This document shows positions 1-11,191 of a stretch of DNA of 64,000 nt, piece after piece (positions within the stretch are counted from its first letter, which is position 1; each line of letters begins with the position of its first letter). The translations under genes and the position numbers were made by a program. Under the pieces are notes generated by a model. The model did no database searches. It saw only the letters and a program-made list of their open reading frames with translations, and had not been told where the DNA came from. This DNA comes from Oscillospiraceae bacterium (GTDB lineage Bacteria; Bacillota; Clostridia; Oscillospirales; Acutalibacteraceae): the NCBI GenBank assembly GCA_015066445.1, contig SVOK01000004.1, positions 1 to 64,000 on the forward strand, read 5' to 3'.

Positions 1-7
1 AGTAAAA

Positions 8-1027
8 ATGAAAGAAACTTTAAATTCTATCAGCATAGCCGCTAAAGAAGCTATAGCCACCGCTGCTGATGAAGCCCAGATTGAAGAAATCAGGGTAAAA
101 TATTTAGGTAAAAAGGGCGAGCTTACCGCTATTTTAAAGCAAATGGGTTCACTTTCTCCTGAGGAGCGCCCAAAAATGGGGGCTTTGGTTAACGAAGCCA
201 AGCAAGAGCTTGAAGCACTTATCGGTGAGAAAAAGGAAGAGCTTAAGGCAGCCGCACAGGAAGCTAAGCTCAAAGAGGAAACCATCGATATTACAATGCC
301 TGCAAAGGAATTAAAGCCAGGCAAGCTTCATCCGCTTAACACTGTGCTTGACGATATGATAAACATATTCCAATCTATGGGCTTTGATGTTGTAGACGGT
401 CCTGAGGTTGAAACCGACCATTATAACTTTGAGTGTCTCAATGTGCCTGCAGACCACCCCGCACGTGATATGCAGGATACCTTCTATCTTGCAGAGAATA
501 TTCTCTTGCGTACACAGACCTCTGCTGCACAAATAAGAACAATGGAAACCAGAAAGCCCCCTATCAGAGTTATCTGTCCCGGACGAGTTTTCCGTGCTGA
601 CGAGGTTGACGCTACCCACTCACCCGTTTTCCACCAGATTGAAGGTCTTGTTGTTGATAAGGGCATTACTATGTGCGACCTTAAGGGTATTCTTGAGCAA
701 TTTGCCCACGAAATTTACGGAAGTGAGACAAAGGTTAAATTCCGTCCTTCCTTCTTCCCCTTTACAGAGCCTTCTGTTGAGGTTGATGTTACCTGTTCAG
801 AGTGCGGCGGTAAGGGTTGTCGTGTTTGTAAGGGTGACGGTTGGATTGAAATTCTTGGTGCAGGTATGGTTCACCCCAATGTTTTACGCAGCTGTGGCAT
901 TGACCCTGAGGAATATTCAGGCTTTGCATTCGGTATCGGTCTTGACCGTCTTACCACTACACGCTATAAGATAAGCGATATCCGTCTTTTGTTTGAGAAC
1001 GATAAGCGCTTCCTTGACCAGTTTTAA
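8..1027 (+). CDS. pheS: Phenylalanine--tRNA ligase alpha subunit
   Basis: 339-aa ORF with class II aaRS motifs (HPLNTVLDDMINIF, GIGLDRL); followed by pheT. Confidence 0.97.
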   Translation: MKETLNSISIAAKEAIATAADEAQIEEIRVKYLGKKGELTAILKQMGSLSPEERPKMGALVNEAKQELEALIGEKKEELKAAAQEAKLKEETIDITMPAKELKPGKLHPLNTVLDDMINIFQSMGFDVVDGPEVETDHYNFECLNVPADHPARDMQDTFYLAENILLRTQTSAAQIRTMETRKPPIRVICPGRVFRADEVDATHSPVFHQIEGLVVDKGITMCDLKGILEQFAHEIYGSETKVKFRPSFFPFTEPSVEVDVTCSECGGKGCRVCKGDGWIEILGAGMVHPNVLRSCGIDPEEYSGFAFGIGLDRLTTTRYKISDIRLLFENDKRFLDQF

Positions 1028-1043
1028 AGGAGGGTTTTAAATA

Positions 1044-3434
1044 ATGAAAATTTCACTTAAAGCATTAAAATATTATGTTGATATAAATGTACCTGTAGAA
1101 GAGCTTTGCGACCGTATGGTTATGGCAGGCTTTGAGGTTGAGAGTATTGAAAAGCAGGGCGACAATCTCGTAAATGTTGTTGTAGCGCGTATTGTGGAAA
1201 TTGCTCCCCACGAAAACAGCGACCATTTGCAGATTTGCCAGATGGATATAGGTGCAGATGAGCTTGTACAAATTGTTACAGGCGCACAGAATATTAAAGT
1301 TGGTGACCTTGTTCCTGCCGCTTTAAATGACAGTTATCTTCCCTGCGGAGCTCATATTGTAAATGGTAAGCTTCGCGGTGTTCCCTCTAACGGTATGCTC
1401 TGCTCAGGCGAGGAGCTTTGCCTTACAGAGGCGGATTACGAGGGCGCATCCGTAAACGGAATACTTATTCTTAAGGATACACACCCTGTAGGTACTGATA
1501 TGCGTGAGGTTTTAGGTCTTGACGATTATATAATCGACTTCAAAATCACCGCAAACCGCCCTGACTGTAACTGCTTTATCGGTGTTGCTAAGGAAATCGG
1601 TGTTGTTTTAGGTACCGAATTTAAAGCACCTGTCCCCGAATATAAAACTGTTGGCGGCAACATTAACGACTACATCAGCGTTGAGGTTAAAAACTATAAC
1701 CTTTGTCCCCGTTATATAGGCAGAGTTGTAAAGAATTTAAGAATTAAAGAATCCCCTGTCTGGATGCAGAAAGCGCTTTTGGCTTCGGGTATGAGACCGA
1801 TTAACAACATTGTTGATATTACAAACTTTGTTATGCTTGAAACAGGTCAGCCTATGCACGCATTCAATTACAACGATTTGGCTGATAAGAAAATTATTGT
1901 AAGAAATGCACGTGTGGGTGAGAGTATTACCACACTTGACGGTAAAGACTATAACTTAACCGAAGATATGCTTGTTATTGCTGACGGTGAAAAGCCTTCC
2001 TGCCTTGCAGGTATTATGGGCGGCAAAGAAAGTGAAATTGAGGACGATACCAAGGATTTATTCTTAGAGTCTGCTAAATTCCGCCGTGATAATATCCGTC
2101 ACACAGGCAGAGCTTTGGGTATCAGAACAGAGGCAAGTGGAAGATACGAACGCGGTGTTGACATTATGAATGTTGAATATGCCGCAGAGCGTGCTTTACA
2201 GCTTATTTATGAGCTTGATGCAGGCGATATTATTGAAGGTGTTATTGACTGTAATGAGGGACTCCCTGAGGACAGAATAATAACCGTTACCACAGATAAG
2301 ATTATGGAGCTTATTGGTGTTGATGTTCCTGACGATACTATCGTTGATATTCTTAACCGTTTAGGACTTCCCACAACTATTAATGGTAAAGAAATCACCT
2401 GCCGTGTTCCCTCTATCCGTGATGATGTTGAAGGCAGAGCCGATTTAGCTGAAGAAGTAATGCGAATTTACGGCTATGACCACATTATTGGTACTCCTAT
2501 GAAAGGTACTGTGGTAAGAGGTAATTTATTACCCGAAAGAATTAAGACTAACAAAATTAAAAAGCTTCTCACAGGAGCAGGTGCCTATGAAATAGCAACC
2601 TATTCTTTTATAGCATCAAAGGCTATTGACACTCTAAATTTAGCCGAAGATGACGAACGCAGAAATCAGATTAAGATTATTAATCCTTTGGGTGACGAGT
2701 ATTCTACAATGCGTACTCAGCTCACAACAAGTATGCTTACTGTACTTGCAACCAACATTAATAAGAAGATTACTGACGGCAGATTCTTTGAGATTAGCAA
2801 ACGCTTTATTCCTAAAGCATTACCGCTTACAGAACAGCCCTTAGAGCTTGCTACAATGTCTATTGGTATTTACGGCAAGGATGAAGACTTCTTCACCTTA
2901 AAGGGTATGATAGAAGCAATAACCAAGCTTTTCGGCGCTCATACTGAGTATCAGAGAAGCGCTGAGCCTTATCTCCACCCGGGCAGACAGGCACTTGTAA
3001 AGGCCAATAATAAAGAGGTTGCCGTATTCGGTGAGGTTCACCCTGCTGTTGCTGCAGCTTATGGAATAGAAGAAAAAGTTTATGTAGCTGAAATTAAGCT
3101 TGATGTGCTTTTAACCATTGAAAAGCGCAAGACTGTTTACAAACCGTTACCCAAGTTCCCTGCTGTTGAGCGTGACTTTGCAATGCTTGTAGACGCTGAT
3201 CTTCCTGTTGGAGCTATTGAAAAAGCGATTTCCTCGGGTGCGGGCAGACTGCTTGAAAAAATTGAGCTTTTTGATATTTATCAGGGTGCACAGATACCCG
3301 AGGGTAAAAAGAGTGTTGCTTACAGCGTTTGGCTCCGTTCTCAGGACAGCACCCTTACCGATAAGGAAATTGAGGACGCTTCAAGCAAAATTATTAAAAA
3401 GCTTGAGGGCATTGGCGCAGAACTCAGAAAATAA
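1044..3434 (+). CDS. pheT: Phenylalanine--tRNA ligase beta subunit
   Basis: 796-aa ORF with N-terminal tRNA-binding (EMAP-like) domain and B3/B4/B5 and FDX-ACB regions; AGGAGG ribosome-binding site. Confidence 0.97.
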   Translation: MKISLKALKYYVDINVPVEELCDRMVMAGFEVESIEKQGDNLVNVVVARIVEIAPHENSDHLQICQMDIGADELVQIVTGAQNIKVGDLVPAALNDSYLPCGAHIVNGKLRGVPSNGMLCSGEELCLTEADYEGASVNGILILKDTHPVGTDMREVLGLDDYIIDFKITANRPDCNCFIGVAKEIGVVLGTEFKAPVPEYKTVGGNINDYISVEVKNYNLCPRYIGRVVKNLRIKESPVWMQKALLASGMRPINNIVDITNFVMLETGQPMHAFNYNDLADKKIIVRNARVGESITTLDGKDYNLTEDMLVIADGEKPSCLAGIMGGKESEIEDDTKDLFLESAKFRRDNIRHTGRALGIRTEASGRYERGVDIMNVEYAAERALQLIYELDAGDIIEGVIDCNEGLPEDRIITVTTDKIMELIGVDVPDDTIVDILNRLGLPTTINGKEITCRVPSIRDDVEGRADLAEEVMRIYGYDHIIGTPMKGTVVRGNLLPERIKTNKIKKLLTGAGAYEIATYSFIASKAIDTLNLAEDDERRNQIKIINPLGDEYSTMRTQLTTSMLTVLATNINKKITDGRFFEISKRFIPKALPLTEQPLELATMSIGIYGKDEDFFTLKGMIEAITKLFGAHTEYQRSAEPYLHPGRQALVKANNKEVAVFGEVHPAVAAAYGIEEKVYVAEIKLDVLLTIEKRKTVYKPLPKFPAVERDFAMLVDADLPVGAIEKAISSGAGRLLEKIELFDIYQGAQIPEGKKSVAYSVWLRSQDSTLTDKEIEDASSKIIKKLEGIGAELRK

Positions 3435-3496
3435 TACTTGCACTTTTTGAAAATTTAGTATACAATATATTTAGATGTTAATGTGAGGTGTTATTT

Positions 3497-3742
3497 ATGA
3501 ACGATAGAACAATGACCTTTTCTATAGGCGACGAGGCCGAGCAGGAAATTAGAAACATTTTGGTTACAGTTTATGATTCTTTAAAAGAAAAGGGCTATAA
3601 TCCCATAAATCAGATAGTAGGCTATATTCTTTCCGAAGACCCTACTTATATTACCACTCATAATAATGCCCGAAATCTTATAAGAAGAATTGACCGTGAC
3701 ACATTGTTACAGTCGCTTGTAAAATATTATTTAAGTGCATAA
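3497..3742 (+). CDS. ireB: IreB family regulatory phosphoprotein (UPF0297)
   Basis: [13 protein letters not shown]...[34 protein letters not shown] is the family signature; ATG at 3497 preferred. Confidence 0.92.
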   Translation: MNDRTMTFSIGDEAEQEIRNILVTVYDSLKEKGYNPINQIVGYILSEDPTYITTHNNARNLIRRIDRDTLLQSLVKYYLSA

Positions 3743-3744
3743 GA

Positions 3745-3780
3745 AAAATCCCCTTAACCTAATGGTTAAGGGGATTTTTT
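3745..3780. terminator. Bidirectional intrinsic terminator
   Basis: aaaaatccccttaacctaatggttaaggggatttttt between convergent ireB and the ATPase gene. Confidence 0.9.
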
Positions 3781-6374
3781 TATTTTGCTGTTTTTCTTAA
3801 AACAAGCTTTAATATTTCGGTTACAGGAATTATAAGAATTGATAGTGCAAACGAAACAATAAATTCTTTAAAGCTTAATATTTTAAGACCGAATATAAAT
3901 CCTGCAGGAGTGAAAATAAGGAACAGGATTATGAAAATAGTGAGCCCGACTGAATAATTCATAAACTTGTTTGAAAGAATATTTTTGCCCAAAACAGAGC
4001 CTTCAAACTTATTGTTTATACAATGGAATATTTGTGAAATACCCAAGGTTGCAAATGCCATAGTCATTGCGGTTTTACTGTCACCAAAATCATATCCGCA
4101 GGAATAAGAAATAAGCGTTATAACCGCAATAAACACACTTTGCACTGCAATGGAAATAATAGATTTCAAATCAAAAATTCTGCCAAGTGAAGAAAGCGGC
4201 TTAGCACTCATACAGGCGTCCTCCGCCTTTTCCATGCTAAGTGATAATGCAGGTGCGCAGTCTGTAAGAAGATTTATCCACAAAAGTCCAACTGCGGCAA
4301 CGGGGGCTTCCCTAAAAATCAGCAAACCGAAAAGCACTGCTAAAATTTCAGCAAAATTACAGCTAAACAGATAGTTAACAGATTTTCTGATATTGCTGAA
4401 AAGCCCGCGGCTTTCTTTAATAGCTTTAACTACCGAGTCAAATCGGTTATCCGAAATTATAATATCGGCATTTCCCTTAGCAACATCTGCACCGAATTTA
4501 CCGATGGCGCAACCAACATCTGCCAAAGCCAAAGCATCGGCGTCCTCAACGCTGTCACCCGTAATAGCTATAATCTTTTTGCGTTGCTGCCAAGCTTTAA
4601 CTATTCTAAGCTTATCGCTTGGAGAAACACGTGCAAATACAGAATAGTTTTCAATACTGCCTGCCAGCTCAGCATCGCTCATTTCGTTTAATTCAGCGCC
4701 TGTAATGGCAAGAGTACCGTCCTTCAAAATACCAATTCTACGAGCAATAGCCTTTGCGGTGTTTAAATTATCACCTGTTACCATAACGGTTTTGATACCC
4801 GCCCTGTCGCAAGCGGCAATTTCTTCAATAACGCCCTCTCTTGGTGGGTCGTCAAAAGCTAAAAGTCCCAAGAATATAAGCTCGTTTTCAATGTCCTCTG
4901 AATTGGGATTTGCTGGGATAGTATCAAGAGGCTTCATCGCAAGAGAAACCACTCTGTATGCTTCATTTGCCAAAGACTCATTATTTTTTAAAATTTCCTC
5001 ACCGTTACAGCCCTTGCAGTTTGGGATAACAGTTTCAGGAGCACCCTTAACAATAGCGAATGGGCGTTCATTAATCATTGTGATAACACTCATTGTTTTT
5101 CGCTCTGTATCAAAAGGAACTTCAGCTATATGCGGAAATATTCCATTAACGTCCTGCACAGACATAGAATTATAAGCAAGGCAGGCTTTTTCTATAGCAT
5201 TCTCAGTAGAATCATTATTAAGAGTGGAACAAGCGGTAGCTAATTTTAATATCAGAGAAGTATTTTCGTCAATACCCTCATTTTCTAAATCGATAATTTT
5301 TTTACCGTTAAAGATTTTGCTTAAAACCATCTTATTGCGTGTAAAAACGCCTGTTTTATCACAGCATATAACATCAGTTTTACCGAGTAGCTCTGCTGCG
5401 GAAGCATCTTTAACAATAATCTTATCCTTTAAAATTCGCTGTATTCCTATAGCGATTACAATTGTGGTAATTGCAGGCAAGCCCTCAGGTATAGCGGCAA
5501 CAGCCAATGCCACAGAATTCATAAAATTATTAACCGTCATAACCGCAAATTGGCTGGAATTAAAATTCTGTATCATAGCTATTAAGAAAACAATAGCGCA
5601 AACCGAAAGAATTGCAATATTAACTATTTTCCCAATGCCCTCAAGCTGATTTTGAAGCGGAAGCCTATCCTCCCCTGTCTGCTGTAATAAAGCTGAGGTT
5701 CTACCAATTTCAGTATTAAGACCCGTTGCTACTACTACTGCTTTTGCAGTTCCGTGAACAACACTACAGCCCGAAAAGACCATATTACTGCGCTTTTCAA
5801 GTGTTGTGATTTCTTCAAAAATCTCATCGGGATTTTTTTCTACAGGCACTTCAACCCCTGTAAGTACCGTTTCATTGCAACGAAATTCATTCGCTTCAAT
5901 AAGGCGGGCATCTGCGGGGATATAGTCACCTTCTTCGAGCAAAATTATATCACCTGTTACCAAATTTGCCGCATTGACCGATTTTAAAATACCGTCACGC
6001 AAAACCGTTACAGTTGGGTTAGTGGTCTGCTTAATGCTGTCTAGCGTATTATTGCAGGAAAAAAGATAATATGCGCTTATAAAAGCGTTAATAACCACAA
6101 TAGCCACAATTAAAAGCGGAGAATACAAATTAACAGTATCCTGCATAAGCGATACTATAAAGGCTACAACCGCTATAACAAGAAGAGAAATAACCAATTT
6201 GCTTTTCATCTGTGCTAAAAAATAGCTTGAAAATTTGGGGCGTTCTATACGTGAAATTACATTTTGACCGCTATCCTCAAGGCGCATATCTGCAATGCCG
6301 TTTGCGAGTCCCTCTTTATCGTCAACCTGCAATTCTTTTAATACCTCTTCAGAGCTTGAGCTATGCCAAATCAT
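3780..6374 (-). CDS. P-type cation-translocating ATPase (P2/Ca-type architecture) with atypical catalytic motifs
   Basis: 864 aa; IPEGLPA, ICCDKTGVFT, MVTGDNLNTA, ITGDSVEDADAL, NLLTDCAPAL; N-terminal cation-ATPase domain. Confidence 0.92.
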   Translation of the reverse strand: MIWHSSSSEEVLKELQVDDKEGLANGIADMRLEDSGQNVISRIERPKFSSYFLAQMKSKLVISLLVIAVVAFIVSLMQDTVNLYSPLLIVAIVVINAFISAYYLFSCNNTLDSIKQTTNPTVTVLRDGILKSVNAANLVTGDIILLEEGDYIPADARLIEANEFRCNETVLTGVEVPVEKNPDEIFEEITTLEKRSNMVFSGCSVVHGTAKAVVVATGLNTEIGRTSALLQQTGEDRLPLQNQLEGIGKIVNIAILSVCAIVFLIAMIQNFNSSQFAVMTVNNFMNSVALAVAAIPEGLPAITTIVIAIGIQRILKDKIIVKDASAAELLGKTDVICCDKTGVFTRNKMVLSKIFNGKKIIDLENEGIDENTSLILKLATACSTLNNDSTENAIEKACLAYNSMSVQDVNGIFPHIAEVPFDTERKTMSVITMINERPFAIVKGAPETVIPNCKGCNGEEILKNNESLANEAYRVVSLAMKPLDTIPANPNSEDIENELIFLGLLAFDDPPREGVIEEIAACDRAGIKTVMVTGDNLNTAKAIARRIGILKDGTLAITGAELNEMSDAELAGSIENYSVFARVSPSDKLRIVKAWQQRKKIIAITGDSVEDADALALADVGCAIGKFGADVAKGNADIIISDNRFDSVVKAIKESRGLFSNIRKSVNYLFSCNFAEILAVLFGLLIFREAPVAAVGLLWINLLTDCAPALSLSMEKAEDACMSAKPLSSLGRIFDLKSIISIAVQSVFIAVITLISYSCGYDFGDSKTAMTMAFATLGISQIFHCINNKFEGSVLGKNILSNKFMNYSVGLTIFIILFLIFTPAGFIFGLKILSFKEFIVSFALSILIIPVTEILKLVLRKTAK

Positions 6375-7237
6375 TTAGTTACCCCCTTTGCAACAGAAAG
6401 ATAATAATCCTTCATCTGTTTTGCGTCTTCAGCCTGAGTTCCTGCCGATTCACAAATGAAAACAGGGCTACAGCCATATTTGTACGTAAGCTCCATAACG
6501 GGCTCAAAATCAGGACCGTAAACATTATCATCAAAGGTGAGATGACGTTTTTCGCCGCCTGTAGTATACTCAATTTTAGAAAAATGCGAATGGAAAGTTT
6601 TTAATCTGTCAATACCCAAAGCATTTTGAATAGATAAGAAGATTTTTTCAAAATCCTCTTTTGTTTTTAAAATTCCCATATCACGGGCATTTAAGTGACC
6701 AAAATCAATGCACGGAATAAGTCTTTCATCAATTTTGCAAAGCTCAAGAACCTCATCAAGAGTGCCTAGCTGATTTACCTTACCCATAGTTTCAGGACAG
6801 ATATGAATATCTCCAAGACCCTCTCTATCCAAGGCATCAATAGCAAGCTTCATAGTATCTATTGCAAGCTCTAATGCCTGTTCCCTGCTTATTTTACCGC
6901 AAGAGCCCGTGTGAACAATAATGCGATTTCCGCCCATAGCCTTAACGGCCTTAGCAGAAGCTAAAATATAGTTTACAGAATTAAGGCGTTTTTCCTCTTC
7001 CACAGAGGACATTGAAATATAATAAGGTGCATGGAGAGAAAGCTTAATATTGTGCTCTGCCGCAATTTTGCCAAGAGCTATAGCCTTTTCTTCGCCGATA
7101 TTAACACCTCTGCCACATTGGTATTCAAAACAGTCAAGCCCCATTTTAACAACATATTCAGGAACCTGAAGGCTGTTTTTATAGCCCATTTGTGTAAAGC
7201 TGTCAGAAGTCCCTGCAGGACCGAAAATAGCAGACAT
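6371..7237 (-). CDS. nfo: Deoxyribonuclease IV (endonuclease IV family AP endonuclease)
   Basis: GPAGTSDSF..., HTGSC, PETMGK, CIDFGHLNARD, HSHFSKIEYTTGGEKRHLTFDD. Confidence 0.92.
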   Translation of the reverse strand: MSAIFGPAGTSDSFTQMGYKNSLQVPEYVVKMGLDCFEYQCGRGVNIGEEKAIALGKIAAEHNIKLSLHAPYYISMSSVEEEKRLNSVNYILASAKAVKAMGGNRIIVHTGSCGKISREQALELAIDTMKLAIDALDREGLGDIHICPETMGKVNQLGTLDEVLELCKIDERLIPCIDFGHLNARDMGILKTKEDFEKIFLSIQNALGIDRLKTFHSHFSKIEYTTGGEKRHLTFDDNVYGPDFEPVMELTYKYGCSPVFICESAGTQAEDAKQMKDYYLSVAKGVTK

Positions 7238-7238
7238 A

Positions 7239-7754
7239 TTATGCCTCCTCAGTATTTTTTATCTTATAAAGCTTATAAACCAAGCGTTCAATTTTACGTT
7301 TGAATTTAAAGCCTGCTGTAGTCTCAAGCTTGATAGGTGTAAGAAGAATTGTTCTCACGCCTGTCAGTCTTCCTCCCAGAACATCGGTAAAAATCTGGTC
7401 GCCGACTATAGCGGTTTTTTTTCTTTTAGTTCCCAAAGCTTTGAGCGCTCTGATATATCCAAAAGGCAACGGCTTTAAACCGAGGCTTATGTAAGGCAGA
7501 GCGATTTTTTCAGCAAAAGGTTTTACTCTTGCCTCTTTGGAATTTGAAAGCACCATAAGCTTAATTCCGTTATTCTCCATTTCCCTGAGCCATTCGGGCA
7601 GACCGTCAGTAAGTATCTGACCGTGGTGGGTGGATAAGGTATTATCAACATCAAGAATAAGTGCTTCAATATTATATTTTTTAAGAATATTAATAGTAAT
7701 ATCCGTTACACGTTCTAATTTAATTTCGGGTTTTAAAAGCATTTTAATCTCCAA
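7239..7754 (-). CDS. YqeG family HAD IIIA-type phosphatase
   Basis: LILDVDNTLSTHHG, VLSNSKEARVKPFA, AIVGDQIFTDVLGG motifs. Confidence 0.9.
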   Translation of the reverse strand: MEIKMLLKPEIKLERVTDITINILKKYNIEALILDVDNTLSTHHGQILTDGLPEWLREMENNGIKLMVLSNSKEARVKPFAEKIALPYISLGLKPLPFGYIRALKALGTKRKKTAIVGDQIFTDVLGGRLTGVRTILLTPIKLETTAGFKFKRKIERLVYKLYKIKNTEEA

Positions 7755-7763
7755 ATCAAAAAT

Positions 7764-7791
7764 AAAAAGCGGTTATAAATAACCGCTTTTA
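7764..7791. terminator. Intrinsic terminator downstream of rpsU
   Basis: aaaaagcggttataaataaccgctttt hairpin. Confidence 0.8.
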
Positions 7792-7798
7792 AATCTTA

Positions 7799-7975
7799 TT
7801 AGCGGAACTTTCTTTTACGAGCAGCTTCCGACTTCTTTTTACGCTTTACAGAGGGCTTCTCATAGTGCTCTCTCTTACGAACTTCCTGAATAACGCCATC
7901 TTTAGCAGTCTGTCTCTTAAAACGGCGTAAAGCGTTATCTAAGGATTCGTTCTCTTTAATTCTAACTTGACTCAT
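7799..7975 (-). CDS. rpsU: 30S ribosomal protein S21 (58 aa, below the ORF-track cutoff)
   Basis: Manual translation [68 protein letters not shown] ribosome-binding site upstream. Confidence 0.95.
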   Translation of the reverse strand: MSQVRIKENESLDNALRRFKRQTAKDGVIQEVRKREHYEKPSVKRKKKSEAARKRKFR

Positions 7976-8049
7976 TTACATTCCCTCCCTCCGCACAAAT
8001 AGCAGGGGTCTTACTTAATATTAAGGACTATCGTCCTTGGAAAAGGTAA

Positions 8050-8316
8050 TTAGTTACCTTTCAATGCGATAATATTTGCAACAATAGCAAGGATAAAGAA
8101 AATAATTGCTACATACTTTGTCCAACGTGATAAAAAAGCATCAAAGGTTCTTGCCTTATTCTTAGAAAGAAAAGTATCAGCACCGCCTGAAATGGCACCT
8201 GAAATACCTGCACGACGACCGGGCTGCAAAAGAACCGCAACAATTATGATAAGGGAAACGAGTATAACCAAAATACCTAAAATAATTTCAACTGCGTTCA
8301 CCTGTTTCACCTCCAT
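8050..8316 (-). CDS. secG: Preprotein translocase subunit SecG
   Basis: 88 aa, two TM segments, VLLQPGRRAGISGAISGGADTFL. Confidence 0.92.
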   Translation of the reverse strand: MEVKQVNAVEIILGILVILVSLIIIVAVLLQPGRRAGISGAISGGADTFLSKNKARTFDAFLSRWTKYVAIIFFILAIVANIIALKGN

Positions 8317-8405
8317 ACAAACATTTAACTGCCAACATTGGCAACGTTAAGAATATAATAACACACTATAATAAAATTTGCAACAATTATTTTTAAAAAA
8401 TCACA

Positions 8406-10823
8406 TTATTTTACTACTAAATTTACAAGTTTCTTCGGAACATAAAGTTCTTTGACAATATTTTTGCCCGAAATCTCATTAGAAACGCTATCCTGAGCCT
8501 TTGCAAGAGCAATTGCATCGGGAGCTGTAATATCAGCAGGAATGTTAATTCTTGCCTTAATTTTACCGTTCACCTGAACTACAATTTCAACAGTAGCATC
8601 AACACATTTTGCCTCGTCAAACTCGGGCCACTTAGCTTGGTTAAGCATACCATCAAAGCCTGCAGTACACCAAAGCTCCTCTGTAATATGAGGTGCAAAA
8701 GGATTAAGAAGAATAATAAAGGTTTTGAATTCGTCCTTAGTAATCTTGCCGCTGCTCTGTATAGAATTAAGGAGCGACATAAGCGCTGCAATAGCGGTAT
8801 TCATCTTAAGACCTTCGATATCCTCTGTTACCTTCTTGATAGTACGGTGGAATTCAGCCTCAAGCTCACTGCGGTAACCGTTTTCATCAGTCATAATATC
8901 AGCAAGAGCCCAAACCTTATCAAGGAAACGCTTACTACCCTTTATTGATGATTGACTCCAAGGGGCAGCCTTTTCAAAGTCACCAATGAACATTTCATAT
9001 ACACGCATTGTATCTGCGCCATAATTTTCAACAATTTCATCGGGGTTAACAACGTTACCACGTGACTTAGACATCTTCTCGCCGTTCTCACCCAAAATCA
9101 TACCGTGACTTGTACGCTTAGCGTAAGGCTCAGAAGTTGGCACAACGCCGATATCATAAAGGAATTTATGCCAAAAACGGCTATAAAGCAGGTGGAGTGT
9201 TGTATGCTCCATACCACCGTTATACCAGTCAATAGGACTCCAGTATTCTAAAGCCTCTTTAGAAGCCAATTCCTTATCGTTGTGGGGGTCACAGTATCTC
9301 AAGAAATACCATGAAGAGCCTGCCCACTGAGGCATTGTATCAGTCTCACGCTTAGCAGGAGCTCCGCAATGAGGACAGGTGGTATTTACCCAGTCAGTCA
9401 TCTTTGCTAAAGGTGATTCACCGTTATCAGTAGGCTCATAAGAATCAACATTGGGAAGCATTAAAGGAAGCTCACTCTCAGGAAGCGGCACATATCCGCA
9501 CTTCTCACAGTAAACCATAGGAATAGGCTCGCCCCAATATCTTTGACGTGAGAACACCCAGTCACGAAGCTTATAATTGGTCTTAACCGAGCCAAGGCCC
9601 TTTTCAGTTAGCCATTCCTGAATTTTCTTTTTAGCGTCTTCAACAGAAAGACCGTTAAGGAAGTCAGAGTTTACTAAAGTACCTGTAGCACATTCGGTAT
9701 AAGCCTCAGCTTGTACATCTTCACCGCCTGAAACAACCTCTATAATGGGCAAATTGAATTTCTTAGCAAAATCCCAGTCACGTGTATCGTGAGCAGGAAC
9801 TGCCATAATAGCGCCAGTACCGTAAGAAATGAGAACATAATCCGAAATGAATATCGGAATTTCAGTATTATTTACGGGGTTAATTGCAGTAACTCCCGAA
9901 AGCTTTACACCGGTTTTATCCTTAGCAAGCTCGGTTCTTTCAAAGTCAGACTTTTTAGCAGCCTGAGCCTTATAATCCAAAACCTCGCTATAATTTTCTA
10001 TTTTATCAGCCCACTTTTCAAGTAACGGATGCTCGGGAGACATTACCATATATGTAGCTCCAAACAATGTATCCGCACGGGTAGTGAAAATTTCAAAGGT
10101 ATCACCAATATTGGTGCTGAATGTAACCTGAGTACCATAGGAGCGGCCTATCCAGTTGCGTTGCTGAGTTTTTACACGGTCGATAAAGTCAACATCCTCA
10201 AGACCGTCAAGCAATTTTTCAGCATAATCGGTAATCTTAAGCATCCATTGGCTTTTTTCCTTTTGAACAACCTCGCTGCCGCAACGCTCGCAAACTCCAC
10301 CAACAACTTCCTCGTTAGCAAGCACACACTTACATGAGGTACACCAGTTAACCGACATTTCCTTTTTATAAGCAAGTCCCTTTTTGAAAAGTTGCAAGAA
10401 AATCCACTGAGTCCATTTATAGTAAGATGGGTCAGTAGTGTTAATCTCTCTGTTCCAGTCAAAAGAGAAGCCTAAGGACTTTAACTGTCTCTTAAAGTTG
10501 GAAATATTATTTTCTGTTACAACAGATGGGTGAATATGATTTTTAATAGCAAAGTTCTCGGTAGGAAGACCGAAAGCATCCCAACCCATAGGATAAAGAA
10601 CATTATAACCCTGCAAACGCTTTTTGCGGCATACAATATCAATAGCAGTGTATGAACGGGGATGTCCTACATGAAGTCCCTGAGCGGAAGGATAAGGGAA
10701 TTCAACCAAGCCGTAAAACTTAGGTAAGCTATAGTCATTCTTAGCGGCAAAGGTGTCCTTTTCGTCCCAAATTTGTTGCCATTTCTTTTCAATCTGTGCG
10801 TAATCGTAAATTTTGTTACTCAT
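8406..10823 (-). CDS. leuS: Leucine--tRNA ligase
   Basis: [29 protein letters not shown] and editing domain. Confidence 0.97.
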   Translation of the reverse strand: MSNKIYDYAQIEKKWQQIWDEKDTFAAKNDYSLPKFYGLVEFPYPSAQGLHVGHPRSYTAIDIVCRKKRLQGYNVLYPMGWDAFGLPTENFAIKNHIHPSVVTENNISNFKRQLKSLGFSFDWNREINTTDPSYYKWTQWIFLQLFKKGLAYKKEMSVNWCTSCKCVLANEEVVGGVCERCGSEVVQKEKSQWMLKITDYAEKLLDGLEDVDFIDRVKTQQRNWIGRSYGTQVTFSTNIGDTFEIFTTRADTLFGATYMVMSPEHPLLEKWADKIENYSEVLDYKAQAAKKSDFERTELAKDKTGVKLSGVTAINPVNNTEIPIFISDYVLISYGTGAIMAVPAHDTRDWDFAKKFNLPIIEVVSGGEDVQAEAYTECATGTLVNSDFLNGLSVEDAKKKIQEWLTEKGLGSVKTNYKLRDWVFSRQRYWGEPIPMVYCEKCGYVPLPESELPLMLPNVDSYEPTDNGESPLAKMTDWVNTTCPHCGAPAKRETDTMPQWAGSSWYFLRYCDPHNDKELASKEALEYWSPIDWYNGGMEHTTLHLLYSRFWHKFLYDIGVVPTSEPYAKRTSHGMILGENGEKMSKSRGNVVNPDEIVENYGADTMRVYEMFIGDFEKAAPWSQSSIKGSKRFLDKVWALADIMTDENGYRSELEAEFHRTIKKVTEDIEGLKMNTAIAALMSLLNSIQSSGKITKDEFKTFIILLNPFAPHITEELWCTAGFDGMLNQAKWPEFDEAKCVDATVEIVVQVNGKIKARINIPADITAPDAIALAKAQDSVSNEISGKNIVKELYVPKKLVNLVVK

Positions 10824-10825
10824 AT

Positions 10826-11191
10826 TTAGTCCTCCTGAGAGTTTGTGAGAATTTCTTCCATATTAATAGGCTCGCCATCGCTCCACATTTTATCGAGACC
10901 GTAAAACTCACGCTGGTCACGTGTGAAAATGTGAATTATAACAGAGCCGTAATCAAGGCATACCCAACCTGTGGTTTTTCCTTCAATATGATGGGGTCTT
11001 ATTCCGCTTTCCTCTAACTTTTCCTCAGCCTCATCGCAAAGAGCACGAAGCTGAGTTGTAGAGCCGGCGGTACAAATAAGAAAATACTCAGCTAAAACTG
11101 TTAAATTATCAATTTTAATCCCGAGAATTTCTTTTCCTTTTTTCTCATTAAGCGCATTAGCGGCAATTTTCAAAATATCAAATGCTTCCAT
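10826..11191 (-). CDS. rsfS: Ribosome silencing factor
   Basis: [23 protein letters not shown]..., [28 protein letters not shown]. Confidence 0.95.
   Translation of the reverse strand: MEAFDILKIAANALNEKKGKEILGIKIDNLTVLAEYFLICTAGSTTQLRALCDEAEEKLEESGIRPHHIEGKTTGWVCLDYGSVIIHIFTRDQREFYGLDKMWSDGEPINMEEILTNSQED

Noticed and set aside
311-974. ORFs overlapping pheS in other frames
   Set aside because: Shadow ORFs within a strongly conserved coding sequence; the same holds for most plus-strand ORFs opposite minus-strand genes (e.g. 4150-5649, 16241-16804, 52918-53493).
6212-6604. 130-aa plus-strand ORF opposite the ATPase/nfo junction
   Set aside because: Antisense to two well-supported genes, no family resemblance.
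8325-8360. TGCCAA-CA-TTGGCA inverted repeat upstream of secG
   Set aside because: Short and without a T-tract; could be a weak hairpin or operator but no supporting evidence.
10826-11191. T-box riboswitch upstream of leuS
   Set aside because: leuS follows rsfS after only 2 nt; no leader, specifier loop or T-box sequence is present.
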